This document shows, piece after piece, positions 8,517 through 16,646 of a stretch of DNA of 64,000 bases. Source of the DNA: an uncultured Verrucomicrobiota bacterium (GTDB lineage: Bacteria; Verrucomicrobiota; Kiritimatiellia; CAIQIC01; Lenti-01); the NCBI GenBank assembly GCA_937872095.1, contig CALMNW010000076.1, forward strand, positions 62,001 through 126,000. The letters are read 5' to 3'. Position 1 is the stretch's first letter. Every line of letters begins with the position of its first letter. Under the pieces are notes generated by a model that saw only the letters and a list, made by a program, of their open reading frames with translations, was not told the origin of the DNA and searched no databases. The position numbers and the translations under genes are program-made.

Positions 8517-9116
8517 ATGATCGTTTTTCTGGATGGCGTGCTGGAAGAAAAAGAGCCCACCCGCGTGGTCGTGAACGTCGGCGGCGTCGGCTACGAAGCG
8601 TCCATTCCCCTGAGCAGCTACGACCGCCTGCCCGAAATCGGCCAGCGCCTGCGCCTCCTGACCGTCCCCGTCGTCCGCGAAGACGCCCATCTGCTGTTCG
8701 GCTTCATGACCGCGGAGGAGCGCACCACGTTCCTCCGGCTCACGTCCGTGAACGGCGTCGGGCCCAAGCTCGGGCTCGCCGTCCTCAGCGGGCTGTCCGT
8801 CCGCGATCTGAAGGCGGCCGTGGCCGCCGGCGACGCCAAGCGGCTCGGCGGCATTTCGGGCGTGGGCAAGAAGACGGCCGAACGCCTGATCCTGGAATTG
8901 CGCGACAAGCTCGGCAAGGGCGACCTGATGGAAGCCCTCGCGGGCGGCGCGCCCGGCCCCGCCGACGCCAAGTTGCGCGACGCGCTGCTCGCGCTGATTT
9001 CGCTCGGCCACAAGCCGGCCGACGCGCAGCGCATGGTCAAGGACGTCGCCGGCCAGATCGCGCCCGATTCCACCCTCGAAGAGATTCTCCGCAAGGTCCT
9101 GTCGGGCCGGAAATAG
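8517..9116 (+). CDS. ruvA: Holliday junction helicase subunit RuvA
   Basis: RuvA binds four-way DNA junctions and loads RuvB for branch migration. The 199-residue protein shows the N-terminal OB-fold (NVGGVGYEASIPLSSYDRLPEIG), two helix-hairpin-helix motifs (VNGVGPKLGLAVLSGL and ISGVGKKTAERLILELRDKL) and a C-terminal UBA-like RuvB-binding domain (DALLALISLGHKPADAQRMV). The start is the ATG at 8517 (MIVFLDG), not the track start at 8481. ruvB and ruvC are not adjacent. A PEBP-family gene follows 9 bp later. Confidence 0.95.
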   Translation: MIVFLDGVLEEKEPTRVVVNVGGVGYEASIPLSSYDRLPEIGQRLRLLTVPVVREDAHLLFGFMTAEERTTFLRLTSVNGVGPKLGLAVLSGLSVRDLKAAVAAGDAKRLGGISGVGKKTAERLILELRDKLGKGDLMEALAGGAPGPADAKLRDALLALISLGHKPADAQRMVKDVAGQIAPDSTLEEILRKVLSGRK

Positions 9117-9125
9117 GAGGTCGCC

Positions 9126-9593
9126 ATGCTGGAACTCGCCGTCTTGAGCGCCGCCTTCGCGATGGGCGCCGCGATTCCCGACCGCTACGCCTGCGGACCG
9201 TGTTCCCCGCCCCTCTCCTGGAGCGAAGCGCCCGCCGGCACCCAGAGCATCGCGATCCTGTGCGACGATCCCGACGCGCCGGTCGGCGACTGGGTGCATT
9301 GGGTCGTCTTCAACCTCGCGCCCGACGTCCGCTCCCTGCCCGAGAACGTCGCGCGCGACGCCGCGCTGCCCGGCGGCGCGATCCAGGGCGTGAACGACTA
9401 CGACCGCAACGACTACGACGGCCCCTGCCCGCCGCCCGGACGCCCGCACCGCTACCATTTCAAGGTGTTCGCGCTCGATGCGCGCCTGGCCCTCGACGCC
9501 GGCGCCCGCAAAGCGGACGTGGTCCGCGCCATGCGCGGGCATGTCCTCGCCCAAGGCGAACTCGTCGGCTCCTACGCCCGCAAGGCCCGATGA
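9126..9593 (+). CDS. YbhB/YbcL-type PEBP (Raf-kinase-inhibitor-like) protein
   Basis: The 155-residue protein carries the phosphatidylethanolamine-binding-protein signatures CGPCSPPLSWSEAPAGTQSIAILCDDPDAP, the ligand-pocket DWVHWVVFNLAP, and GPCPPPGRPHRYHFKVFALD. Bacterial members are small ligand-binding proteins with no settled function. No signal peptide is present, so it is likely cytoplasmic. The last codons overlap the start of the methyltransferase gene (ATGA), suggesting coupling. Confidence 0.9.
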   Translation: MLELAVLSAAFAMGAAIPDRYACGPCSPPLSWSEAPAGTQSIAILCDDPDAPVGDWVHWVVFNLAPDVRSLPENVARDAALPGGAIQGVNDYDRNDYDGPCPPPGRPHRYHFKVFALDARLALDAGARKADVVRAMRGHVLAQGELVGSYARKAR

Positions 9594-10201
9594 CCTCTTC
9601 CTTCGATGCCCGCGCCCAGACCTGGGACGACGATCCGCGCCGCCGGTATCTGGCCGCGGGCATTTTCGCCGCGCTGGAACAAACGGTGCCGTTGCGCGCC
9701 GACATGGCCGCGCTCGACTACGGCGCCGGCACCGGCCTGCTCACCCTCGCGCTCGCCGCGCGCGTGCGCCGCGTGCTGGCCGTCGATTCGTCCGCCGGCA
9801 TGCTCGCCGTTCTCGCAAATAAGGCGCAGGCCGCCGGGCAGGCCCACGTCGAGACCTTGCATGCCGATTTCACCAAGGCCCCCCTGCCGGCCGGACCGTT
9901 CGATCTCGTGGCTTCCGCCATGACCCTGCACCACGTCGCCGACGTCGATGCGCTGCTGCGGAATTTCCATACCCTGCTCGCGCCCGGGGGCCGGATCGCC
10001 CTGGCCGACCTCGACGCGGAAGACGGCAGCTTCCACGGCGCGAACGCCGCCGGCGTCTACCATCTCGGGTTCGACCGCGCGGCGCTGGAACGGAAACTGC
10101 TTGATGCGGGATTCGTCGACGCCCGCTGCGCCGATGCCGTCCGCAACGAGAAAAACGGCCGAACCTACACGGTTTTCCTGGCCACTGCCCGCAAACCTTG
10201 A
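9590..10201 (+). CDS. Class I SAM-dependent methyltransferase
   Basis: The 203-residue protein has the Rossmann-type SAM-binding motif I (ALDYGAGTGLLTLALA), motif II region LAVDSSAGMLAVL, and motif IV (FDLVASAMTLHHVADVDALLRNFHTLLAPGGRIALADLD). This fits the Methyltransf_11/25 group acting on small molecules. The substrate is unknown. The start is the ATG at 9590, which overlaps the upstream stop; the track ORF extends further upstream only as a frame shadow of the PEBP gene. Confidence 0.88.
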   Translation: MTSSFDARAQTWDDDPRRRYLAAGIFAALEQTVPLRADMAALDYGAGTGLLTLALAARVRRVLAVDSSAGMLAVLANKAQAAGQAHVETLHADFTKAPLPAGPFDLVASAMTLHHVADVDALLRNFHTLLAPGGRIALADLDAEDGSFHGANAAGVYHLGFDRAALERKLLDAGFVDARCADAVRNEKNGRTYTVFLATARKP

Positions 10202-10222
10202 GGCCGGATTCCGGCGAAATGC

Positions 10223-11980
10223 CTAGCTCGGATCGGGCGCGGGCAACAGATCGGAGGTCTGCGGTTCCACGAGAACCGCGTCGTAGCCGTCGTCTTTGGG
10301 AATCAACCGGTACAAGAGGGCTTTGCCGGCCTTGCGGTGGTAGCGGTACAGATACGCGCTGCGCTCGGGATGGCGGCGCATCAAGTCGGCGTTTTGCTCG
10401 CGGTAATTCCGCACGTAGAGGACATCGCCCTCCAGATCGAGGCGGTTCCGCAGGAATCCGGTGGCGAAGTAGTCGTTGGTGTCGTCTTCTTCGTCTTCGA
10501 TCCCGAGGCAATCCATGAACACGATGGCGTTGGCGATGCCGTAGTCCCGCACCACGCGCGGCAGCACGTCTTCCACGTCGTAGTAGCTCTGGTCGTAGCG
10601 CTGGAAATGGAACGGCGTGCTCACCGCGAGGAACAAGGTGCCCGAGACGGCCAGAAACGCGGGCACCCGCGCGAACACGCGCCGGCGGTCGCCGGCCTCC
10701 CGCAAGACCAACAGGCCGCGCGCGGCCAGGAGAACCAGATACGGCGTCGCGGCCGTGATGTAGCGCGCGGGAACGCAGATTTCGTAATACCAATAGCACG
10801 CATAGGTCGCCAGCAGCGCCGGCAGCGGCAACAGCAGCAGGGTTTCCTTCGTGCGCGCGCGGCCCAGCAGGAACGGCAGCAAAACCACGGCCAGCGCGGG
10901 CCACGGCCAGCCCAGCAAGTTGTCGTTCAGCGCCCGCAAGCGCTTGTAGGTGTGTTCGATTCCGAGTTCGGGCGTATGGGCGCGGCGCGGCGTCAATTGC
11001 ACAAACCCGAATTTGCCCCAGCGGCCCATGCCGATTTCGTGGCCGGGCGTCCGCCAATCCCCCGTCGTGATTTGCTGGAAGCCCAGCAGCGCGCCGATGG
11101 CCAGCAGCGCCGCCGCCAAGCCGGCCGCGATGCCCAGCCGGCAGCGCCACAGCCGTTTTACGGGAAACAGGAAAGCCAGCGCGAAGAGCAGGCCCAGCAC
11201 CGCGGCATCCAACGGCCGGCACAAAAGGGCGACGCCCCAGGCCAGGCCCGCCGCGCCGCCCCAGATCCAGCGCTCCGTGGCCCAGAGCCGGCGCAAGCTC
11301 AACAAGGCCAGGCACAGGAACAACGTGGACGGAATATGCGAAAGATGCAGCCCGGACAGCACGACCATGAACGGCGAGGGAATCGCCAGCAGCGCCGCGA
11401 TCCGCCCGGTGCGATCGGCGAACAAATCGCGGCCCAGTTCCGCGATCGCCACCACCAGCAGCGCGCCGAGGAGCGGGTTGATCAGCCAAGACGCGCCCAG
11501 CCAAACGCCCGGAACCAACAGGGCCGGCCAACCGGGCGGATACATTCCGCACCAGTGTCCCAACGCCTGCCGTTTCCCCAAAATGCCGAAAATCTGGCAA
11601 AACCCGGCATCCGCGGGCAACGGCAGGGTGATCGCGCCGCTCGCGAACAGCCTGGCTTGGAACAAAGACGCCATGCCGTCGTCGAGCCGGGGAATTCCCT
11701 TGAACAAGAACCAGGCGACGCCCGCGTACGCCAGGAAGGCCACGGCGAACACGCCGAGATTGAACCGGGCGCGCGGCACGCGGCAGAGCCAATCGAAGCG
11801 CCGCCCCAGCCAGGCGCGGGAACGGCCGTGGGCCACCGCCGCGAACGCCAGCAGCAGCACCAGCGCCGTCCAGCCCGGATGCGCCAGAACGGCGGAATGC
11901 AGCGGAACGCCTTGCCCCGACAGAAACACGTACGCCAGCGCGGCGCCCAATGCCGCCACCCACCAATTTGTCTTGTTCAT
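10223..11980 (-). CDS. GT-C-type membrane glycosyltransferase (PMT/ArnT-like)
   Basis: The 585-residue integral membrane protein has about 10-12 hydrophobic helices. The first periplasmic loop contains an acidic pair, GIPRLDDGMASLFQARLF, where GT-C enzymes carry the catalytic Asp, followed by MYPPGWPALLVPG. The C-terminal about 130 residues are soluble (VLYVRNYREQNADLMRRHPER). GT-C enzymes transfer sugars from polyprenyl-phosphate donors on the outer face of the inner membrane. The true start is MNKTNWWVAALG at 11980; the 1028-residue track ORF reads through a non-coding antisense segment. It is divergent from the next GT-C-like gene. Confidence 0.8.
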   Translation of the reverse strand: MNKTNWWVAALGAALAYVFLSGQGVPLHSAVLAHPGWTALVLLLAFAAVAHGRSRAWLGRRFDWLCRVPRARFNLGVFAVAFLAYAGVAWFLFKGIPRLDDGMASLFQARLFASGAITLPLPADAGFCQIFGILGKRQALGHWCGMYPPGWPALLVPGVWLGASWLINPLLGALLVVAIAELGRDLFADRTGRIAALLAIPSPFMVVLSGLHLSHIPSTLFLCLALLSLRRLWATERWIWGGAAGLAWGVALLCRPLDAAVLGLLFALAFLFPVKRLWRCRLGIAAGLAAALLAIGALLGFQQITTGDWRTPGHEIGMGRWGKFGFVQLTPRRAHTPELGIEHTYKRLRALNDNLLGWPWPALAVVLLPFLLGRARTKETLLLLPLPALLATYACYWYYEICVPARYITAATPYLVLLAARGLLVLREAGDRRRVFARVPAFLAVSGTLFLAVSTPFHFQRYDQSYYDVEDVLPRVVRDYGIANAIVFMDCLGIEDEEDDTNDYFATGFLRNRLDLEGDVLYVRNYREQNADLMRRHPERSAYLYRYHRKAGKALLYRLIPKDDGYDAVLVEPQTSDLLPAPDPS

Positions 11981-12088
11981 TCGCGATCTTCCAAAAGGGA
12001 TTGAAAGAATCTCTATATCCGGAAATCCAAACCGAAGCCAACCAAATACGGCTTGACCCGAAGCGCTCCGCGCTGGCATCAAGGCGGG

Positions 12089-13660
12089 ATGAACGATTGG
12101 TCCCGCTTGTTCCCGTCCGTCCCGGCGTTTCTGGCCCTGGCGGGATTGGCCTGCGAGGTCGCTTGGCTCGCGGCCAAGCGGCGGGGACGCCTCGTCGGCC
12201 ATCCCGCCGCGACCTTCGCGGCTTGGATCTGGCGCCCGTGGACGCTCTGGGCGCTGTTCAACCTGTTCAACCGCTGGCGGTGGGACCAAGGGTTCAACGA
12301 CCGCCGGACTTTCCCCTTCTACGCAAGCCTCTGGAATCCGGACGAAACGTTCGCCGAAGCTTGGATCCGGATCGCGCAGGCGCCGGGACTCGTTTGGCTG
12401 GGCGCGGTCGCGGCTCTCTTGGCGGCGATGATCCTGTTGCTGGCGTGGATCGTGCGACGCCCTCCCGTCCGGGTCGCTCCGGCGCTCGTCGGCCTGTATC
12501 TCCTGGCCATCGGCCTCCATCTGTCCCTCGCCTGCCTGCCGAACGGCGCCCGGGACCAACCGGACCGGCCCGGTTCCCTGTTGGCGGCCTGGAACAACCC
12601 CGGCTCCACCATGCTGTATGCGCAACCCTTCATCCAGGACAGCCGCGACTATTTCAGCCGCTTCCGGGAGATCCAGCCCAAGCTCCGGCGGACGATCCAC
12701 GGCCTTTCCCACCCGCCCGGCGCTTCGTTGTCGCTGTATTGGATCGGCAAGGCCATGGGCGTGAAGGGGCGCGACATCCGTTCGCCCGAAAATCGCCTGC
12801 GCTATTCGATCGGGCTGGCCGCGTTCGGCGCGCTGAACGTCTTCGTTCTCTTCGGATTGGCCCGGCGGCTGTTCGACGCGCGCGCGGGATTTCTCGCGGC
12901 GACGCTCTGGGCAACGGCCCCGGCGGTCGCCGCCTATGCCACCTTTGCCCAGGATTCGACGTACGCCGTTTTCTTCAATCTCGCCCTCCTGCTCGGCTGG
13001 GAGACGGCTACCGCCTCCAAACGCGCCGGTCTCTGGGGATTCGCGCTCGGCGTGGATTTCTTCGCGCTCGTTTTGCTGAACTACAGTTGGTGCCTCGCGA
13101 CCAGCATCTTTTTCCTGTTCGCCCTCGCCACCGGCGTGCGGGCCCGCTGGCGCCTCCGCGAATACGCCGGACGCCTCGTCTTTCCGCTGGCCGTCATGGC
13201 CGCGCTGGCGGGCGTCTTTCTCGCCTATCACCGGCTGGATTATTGGGCCATGTACCGCTATGCCGCCCAGTACGTGTCCCAGTGGTACCCCTTCACCGGC
13301 CCCTACCAATGGATCCTGGCGCTGCTCGGCGGACAGATCGATTTGTGGCTGATGCTGGGCGGCGTCGCCTGCTCGGCGTTCGCCGCCGCGCTCTTCCGGT
13401 TCCGGAAATCGGATTTCGGCGAGCCGCGGACGATCTACCTGTTCATCGTGCTCGGGATCTTCGCGCTGCCGTTGCTGTTCGGGCCCAACTGCCTGAAAAT
13501 GGAAGCGGCCCGCTGCTGGATCTGGGTGGCCAGCCTCCCGCTGGCGTTCGCGGCGGACCGGTTGCTCCGCATGCCGTCGCGCCTCTTCGCCTACGGCGCG
13601 CCGGCGGTCTCCGCGCTGACCTATGCCGGCCTGCGCCTGTTCCTCGATTTTTCCGTGTAG
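12089..13660 (+). CDS. Polytopic membrane protein, GT-C glycosyltransferase-like
   Basis: The 523-residue protein has about 10 predicted membrane helices. The segment TIHGLSHPPGASLSLYWIGKAMG resembles loops of PMT-type mannosyltransferases, and the overall layout fits GT-C transferases, though a canonical DD/DE loop is not obvious. I chose the ATG at 12089 (MNDWSRLF) because AAGGCGGG lies just upstream; the track start at 12053 uses a non-ATG codon. It converges with the UbiA-family gene 12 bp downstream and belongs to an envelope-glycan neighbourhood with three other GT-C-like proteins. Confidence 0.7.
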   Translation: MNDWSRLFPSVPAFLALAGLACEVAWLAAKRRGRLVGHPAATFAAWIWRPWTLWALFNLFNRWRWDQGFNDRRTFPFYASLWNPDETFAEAWIRIAQAPGLVWLGAVAALLAAMILLLAWIVRRPPVRVAPALVGLYLLAIGLHLSLACLPNGARDQPDRPGSLLAAWNNPGSTMLYAQPFIQDSRDYFSRFREIQPKLRRTIHGLSHPPGASLSLYWIGKAMGVKGRDIRSPENRLRYSIGLAAFGALNVFVLFGLARRLFDARAGFLAATLWATAPAVAAYATFAQDSTYAVFFNLALLLGWETATASKRAGLWGFALGVDFFALVLLNYSWCLATSIFFLFALATGVRARWRLREYAGRLVFPLAVMAALAGVFLAYHRLDYWAMYRYAAQYVSQWYPFTGPYQWILALLGGQIDLWLMLGGVACSAFAAALFRFRKSDFGEPRTIYLFIVLGIFALPLLFGPNCLKMEAARCWIWVASLPLAFAADRLLRMPSRLFAYGAPAVSALTYAGLRLFLDFSV

Positions 13661-13672
13661 GGCGTTCGCCGG

Positions 13673-14623
13673 CTACGGCGCGGCCAATTCCGCCGGCGGA
13701 AGGATCCAAGGCGAAATCGCCCGGCGGAACGACGGAATCCGCACGTAGAGCAGCACGGAGCAGGCCAGAAACGCCAGCGCCACCAGCACCATCAGCTTCT
13801 TTTGCCGGAAAAGACGCTCCGGATGCTGCACCGGGCTGTCGTGTTTGAAGCCCAGATGGATGTAGTACGCCATCGCCAGCGCCACCAGCGGCGTCGCCAG
13901 CACCATCTCCACGTGGTAGCGCGCCATGAAGAAGCCCGACAACATCCCGAACAGCGCCCCGTAGAAGAAAATGCTCTCCTGCAGCCGCTCTTCGGTGTAG
14001 TAGCCGAACGATTTCCGGTAGTTGGCCGCCTGGCCCGATTCCCGGATGTGCCGGAACTCCGCGAACCGCTTCATCCCCATCAGGAACGCCCCGAACATCC
14101 AGTAGGCCAGCATGATCGAAAACGGAGGCGCGAGCGTCGCGCCGGCCGCAAACCAGCCGATGCACAGCCGGATCGGATTGTTCACCGACTCGCACACCAC
14201 GTCCACGTACGGCACGTCCTTCAGCCGCACGGGCGGCACGTTGTAGACCATGCCCGAAATCCAGAACGCCACCATCGTCCACCCCAGCGGCGGAAACAGG
14301 CGAAAAGCCAAGGCGAAGCCCAGCGCGGCCAACACCAGCCATTCGACGTAGGCGATCGGCACGTTGACCTCGCCGCTGGCCACCGGCCGGTTTTTCTTTT
14401 CCGGATGGAACCGGTCCTTGGGCGCGTCGAGGATCTCGTTCAGCACGTAGTTGCTTGACGCCACCAGACAGGCGCAGACGATGGCCGATGCCACCCGCAA
14501 GAGAATTTCCGGGGTCGGCCAGCCCGGCACGTAGAGAAACGCCAGCAGGATGCCGGGCGCGATGAACACGTGGTTGGCCCAGTATTCCGGGCGGGCGATG
14601 CGAATATAGGGGCTTAGCTTCAT
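13673..14623 (-). CDS. UbiA-family polyprenyltransferase, DPPR-synthase-like
   Basis: The 316-residue membrane protein has the UbiA superfamily aspartate-rich motif in the form NEILDAPKDRFHPEKKNRPVASGEV, closest among family members I remember to decaprenyl-phosphate phosphoribosyltransferases (HPxKxxRPIAxG). The second motif region is SVNNPIRLCIGWFAAGA. If so, it would make a polyprenyl-phosphate pentose donor for GT-C transferases, several of which are encoded nearby. A menaquinone- or haem-type prenyltransferase is the main alternative. The start is ATG at 14623 (MKLSPYIRIARPEYWANHVF); the track adds six residues. Confidence 0.78.
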   Translation of the reverse strand: MKLSPYIRIARPEYWANHVFIAPGILLAFLYVPGWPTPEILLRVASAIVCACLVASSNYVLNEILDAPKDRFHPEKKNRPVASGEVNVPIAYVEWLVLAALGFALAFRLFPPLGWTMVAFWISGMVYNVPPVRLKDVPYVDVVCESVNNPIRLCIGWFAAGATLAPPFSIMLAYWMFGAFLMGMKRFAEFRHIRESGQAANYRKSFGYYTEERLQESIFFYGALFGMLSGFFMARYHVEMVLATPLVALAMAYYIHLGFKHDSPVQHPERLFRQKKLMVLVALAFLACSVLLYVRIPSFRRAISPWILPPAELAAP

Positions 14624-14735
14624 GGGGCGGCATCCTAGCACGAACGCACGGGAAAGGGGGACGTTATTTTCCGCTGGTTCCCGCCGCGCCTCCGAAGTGG
14701 ACGCCCCGCCGCAAATCCGCTATCTTCCCTCTTCT

Positions 14736-15587
14736 ATGTTCCGTCCGTTCCATTTTCTGTTTTGCCTGCTGGGAGCCGCCGTTTGCTGCGGCGCGACGCC
14801 GCCCAAATGGGCCACCTTCACCCTCGCCACCGCGAATCTGTCCGACAACGTGACCCAGGCCTACGACGCGCCCGGCATCCGCATCCTCCAGGCCCTCCAG
14901 CCCGACGTGCTCGCGATCCAGGAATACAACTACAAGCTGGGCACGTCCAAGGATCTGGCCCAGCGCCTTTTCGGGCCGGACTGGCATTTCGCGCGCGAAA
15001 AAGGCGGCGCGCGCCTGCCCAACGGCGTCATGAGCCGCTATCCCATCGTCGCGTTCGGGCAATGGGACGATCCCTACGTCGGCAACCGCCGCCTGTTCTG
15101 GGCGACCGTCCAGATTCCCGGCCCCAAGCCGCTGCACGTCGTCAGCGTCCATCTCGTGCAGAACCATTCCGAGCGGCGCGGTCCCGAAGCCCGCCATCTG
15201 CTGCAGCTCATCCGCAAGCAATTCCCCGCGGACGACTACGTCGCGCTCTGCGGCGATTTGAACGTTTCCACCCGCGAATCGACCGCGCTCGCGGAGCTGA
15301 CGAAATGGTTCGACGATTCCGCGCAGCCCGCCGACCAGGAAGGCAACAAGAACACGAACGCGAAACGCAACCGGCCCTACGACTACGTCCTGCCCAATCC
15401 GGCTCTCGCGCCGTACCACGCGCCCACCGTGCTGCTCGACGAGAAGTTCCCCGACGGCCTCGTTTTCGATTCCCGTCTTTGGAACCCTCTGCCCCCGCCC
15501 GCGGAATGGGACGACACCGCCCACGACATGCAGCACCTGCCCGTCATGAAAACGTTCCGGGTCCCGTTGAAAGAGCAAAACCCATGA
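14736..15587 (+). CDS. Secreted endonuclease/exonuclease/phosphatase-family hydrolase
   Basis: The 283-residue protein starts with a signal peptide (FHFLFCLLGAAVCCGATP). The mature part is an EEP domain: LATANLSDN near the N-terminus, DVLAIQEYN (metal-binding Glu), HVVSVHLVQNHSERRG, LCGDLNVSTRES and a C-terminal HDMQHLPVMKTF. Family members are metal-dependent phosphodiesterases acting on DNA, phospholipids or phosphorylated metabolites. The periplasmic substrate is unknown. The stop overlaps the ATG of the following deacetylase gene, implying an operon. Confidence 0.85.
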   Translation: MFRPFHFLFCLLGAAVCCGATPPKWATFTLATANLSDNVTQAYDAPGIRILQALQPDVLAIQEYNYKLGTSKDLAQRLFGPDWHFAREKGGARLPNGVMSRYPIVAFGQWDDPYVGNRRLFWATVQIPGPKPLHVVSVHLVQNHSERRGPEARHLLQLIRKQFPADDYVALCGDLNVSTRESTALAELTKWFDDSAQPADQEGNKNTNAKRNRPYDYVLPNPALAPYHAPTVLLDEKFPDGLVFDSRLWNPLPPPAEWDDTAHDMQHLPVMKTFRVPLKEQNP

Positions 15588-16579
15588 TTTGTCGGACCCG
15601 GGGAATTTTCCGGGCGCTGCTGGTCGGCGTTGCGCTGGCCGGGCTCGGCGCCTGCTCCCGCGGCGCGCCCCGCCCCGTTCCCGTCCTGATGTACCACCAC
15701 CTCGCGCCGGATCCGGGCGCCGACGTCTGGACGGTCGCGACCGAGGAATTCCGCCGGCAGATCGCCGATCTCCAGGCCGCCGGCTACCGGACCATCCTGC
15801 CCGCAGACCTCGCGAAACGCCGCGCGTGGAAATTCTGGCAGCCGCGAAAACCCGTCGTCATCACCTTCGACGACGGCCTGCTCAGCACGCGGACCGAGGC
15901 GGAGCCCATCTTGCGCGCCGCCGGATTCCGGGCCATCTGCTACCTCATCACCGGATCCGTCGCCGACGCGCCGGACGGCCGGATGAAGTACGGCACCTAC
16001 GATTGCCTGAGCTGGGAGGAAGTGCGGGCGATGCAAAACCGCGGCACCTTCGTCTTCGGCATCCATTCGCATTCGCACGCCGGCCGGCCGGCCCGCCTCG
16101 CCTTGGAGGCCGCGGAATGCCGGCGCCTGTTCAAGAGCAAAACCCGGCGCACCCCGCGCGACTACTGCTATCCCTACGGCGTCGCCCCCGATTTCCTGGT
16201 CCAGGCCGTCTCCAATGCCGGCTATCGAACCGCCATGGTGTGCGCAGACCAGCTGTTTTTCCCGACGCCTTCCGCCGACTATTTCCGCATTCCGCGCGTC
16301 TCCGTCTACGGCGGACGGCACGAATTCGCGGTGGCGCCCGGCGCGCAACCGGACTCCGGCACCTTCTGCGCCGAGGTCCTGAATCGCGGCGTGCCCCTGC
16401 CCGTGCGAGGCGTCTTGCGGCATGGAGAAACCGAACGCGCGATTCTCCGCCCCCCGCCCGCCCCTCTCGGGCCGCAACCCCAAAACTGGTGCTGGCCTCT
16501 CCGGTCGCCGCCGGGAGACCCGTCCTCCCTGGCGGTCGAGATCTGGGAACAAAACGACCTGTTCCGCTACGTTCCCTGA
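15584..16579 (+). CDS. Polysaccharide deacetylase (NodB-fold) lipoprotein
   Basis: The 331-residue product has a lipoprotein signal (ALAGLGACSRGAP). A NodB homology domain of carbohydrate-esterase-4 type follows: PVLMYHHLAPD, the metal/catalytic motif ITFDDGLLSTRTEA, the HSHSHAGRP histidine motif, and RDYCYPYGVAPDFL. It probably removes N-acetyl groups from a surface glycan or peptidoglycan in the periplasm. It is translationally coupled to the EEP hydrolase gene by ATGA, and the GT-C gene lies 67 bp downstream, so all three may act on the same envelope polymer. Confidence 0.88.
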   Translation: MICRTRGIFRALLVGVALAGLGACSRGAPRPVPVLMYHHLAPDPGADVWTVATEEFRRQIADLQAAGYRTILPADLAKRRAWKFWQPRKPVVITFDDGLLSTRTEAEPILRAAGFRAICYLITGSVADAPDGRMKYGTYDCLSWEEVRAMQNRGTFVFGIHSHSHAGRPARLALEAAECRRLFKSKTRRTPRDYCYPYGVAPDFLVQAVSNAGYRTAMVCADQLFFPTPSADYFRIPRVSVYGGRHEFAVAPGAQPDSGTFCAEVLNRGVPLPVRGVLRHGETERAILRPPPAPLGPQPQNWCWPLRSPPGDPSSLAVEIWEQNDLFRYVP

Positions 16580-16646
16580 ACCGCCCGTGTTCGCGCATTT
16601 CCGCATTGCCCCTCGACCCGTTTCCGCCTACCGTCGATCCGTGAGC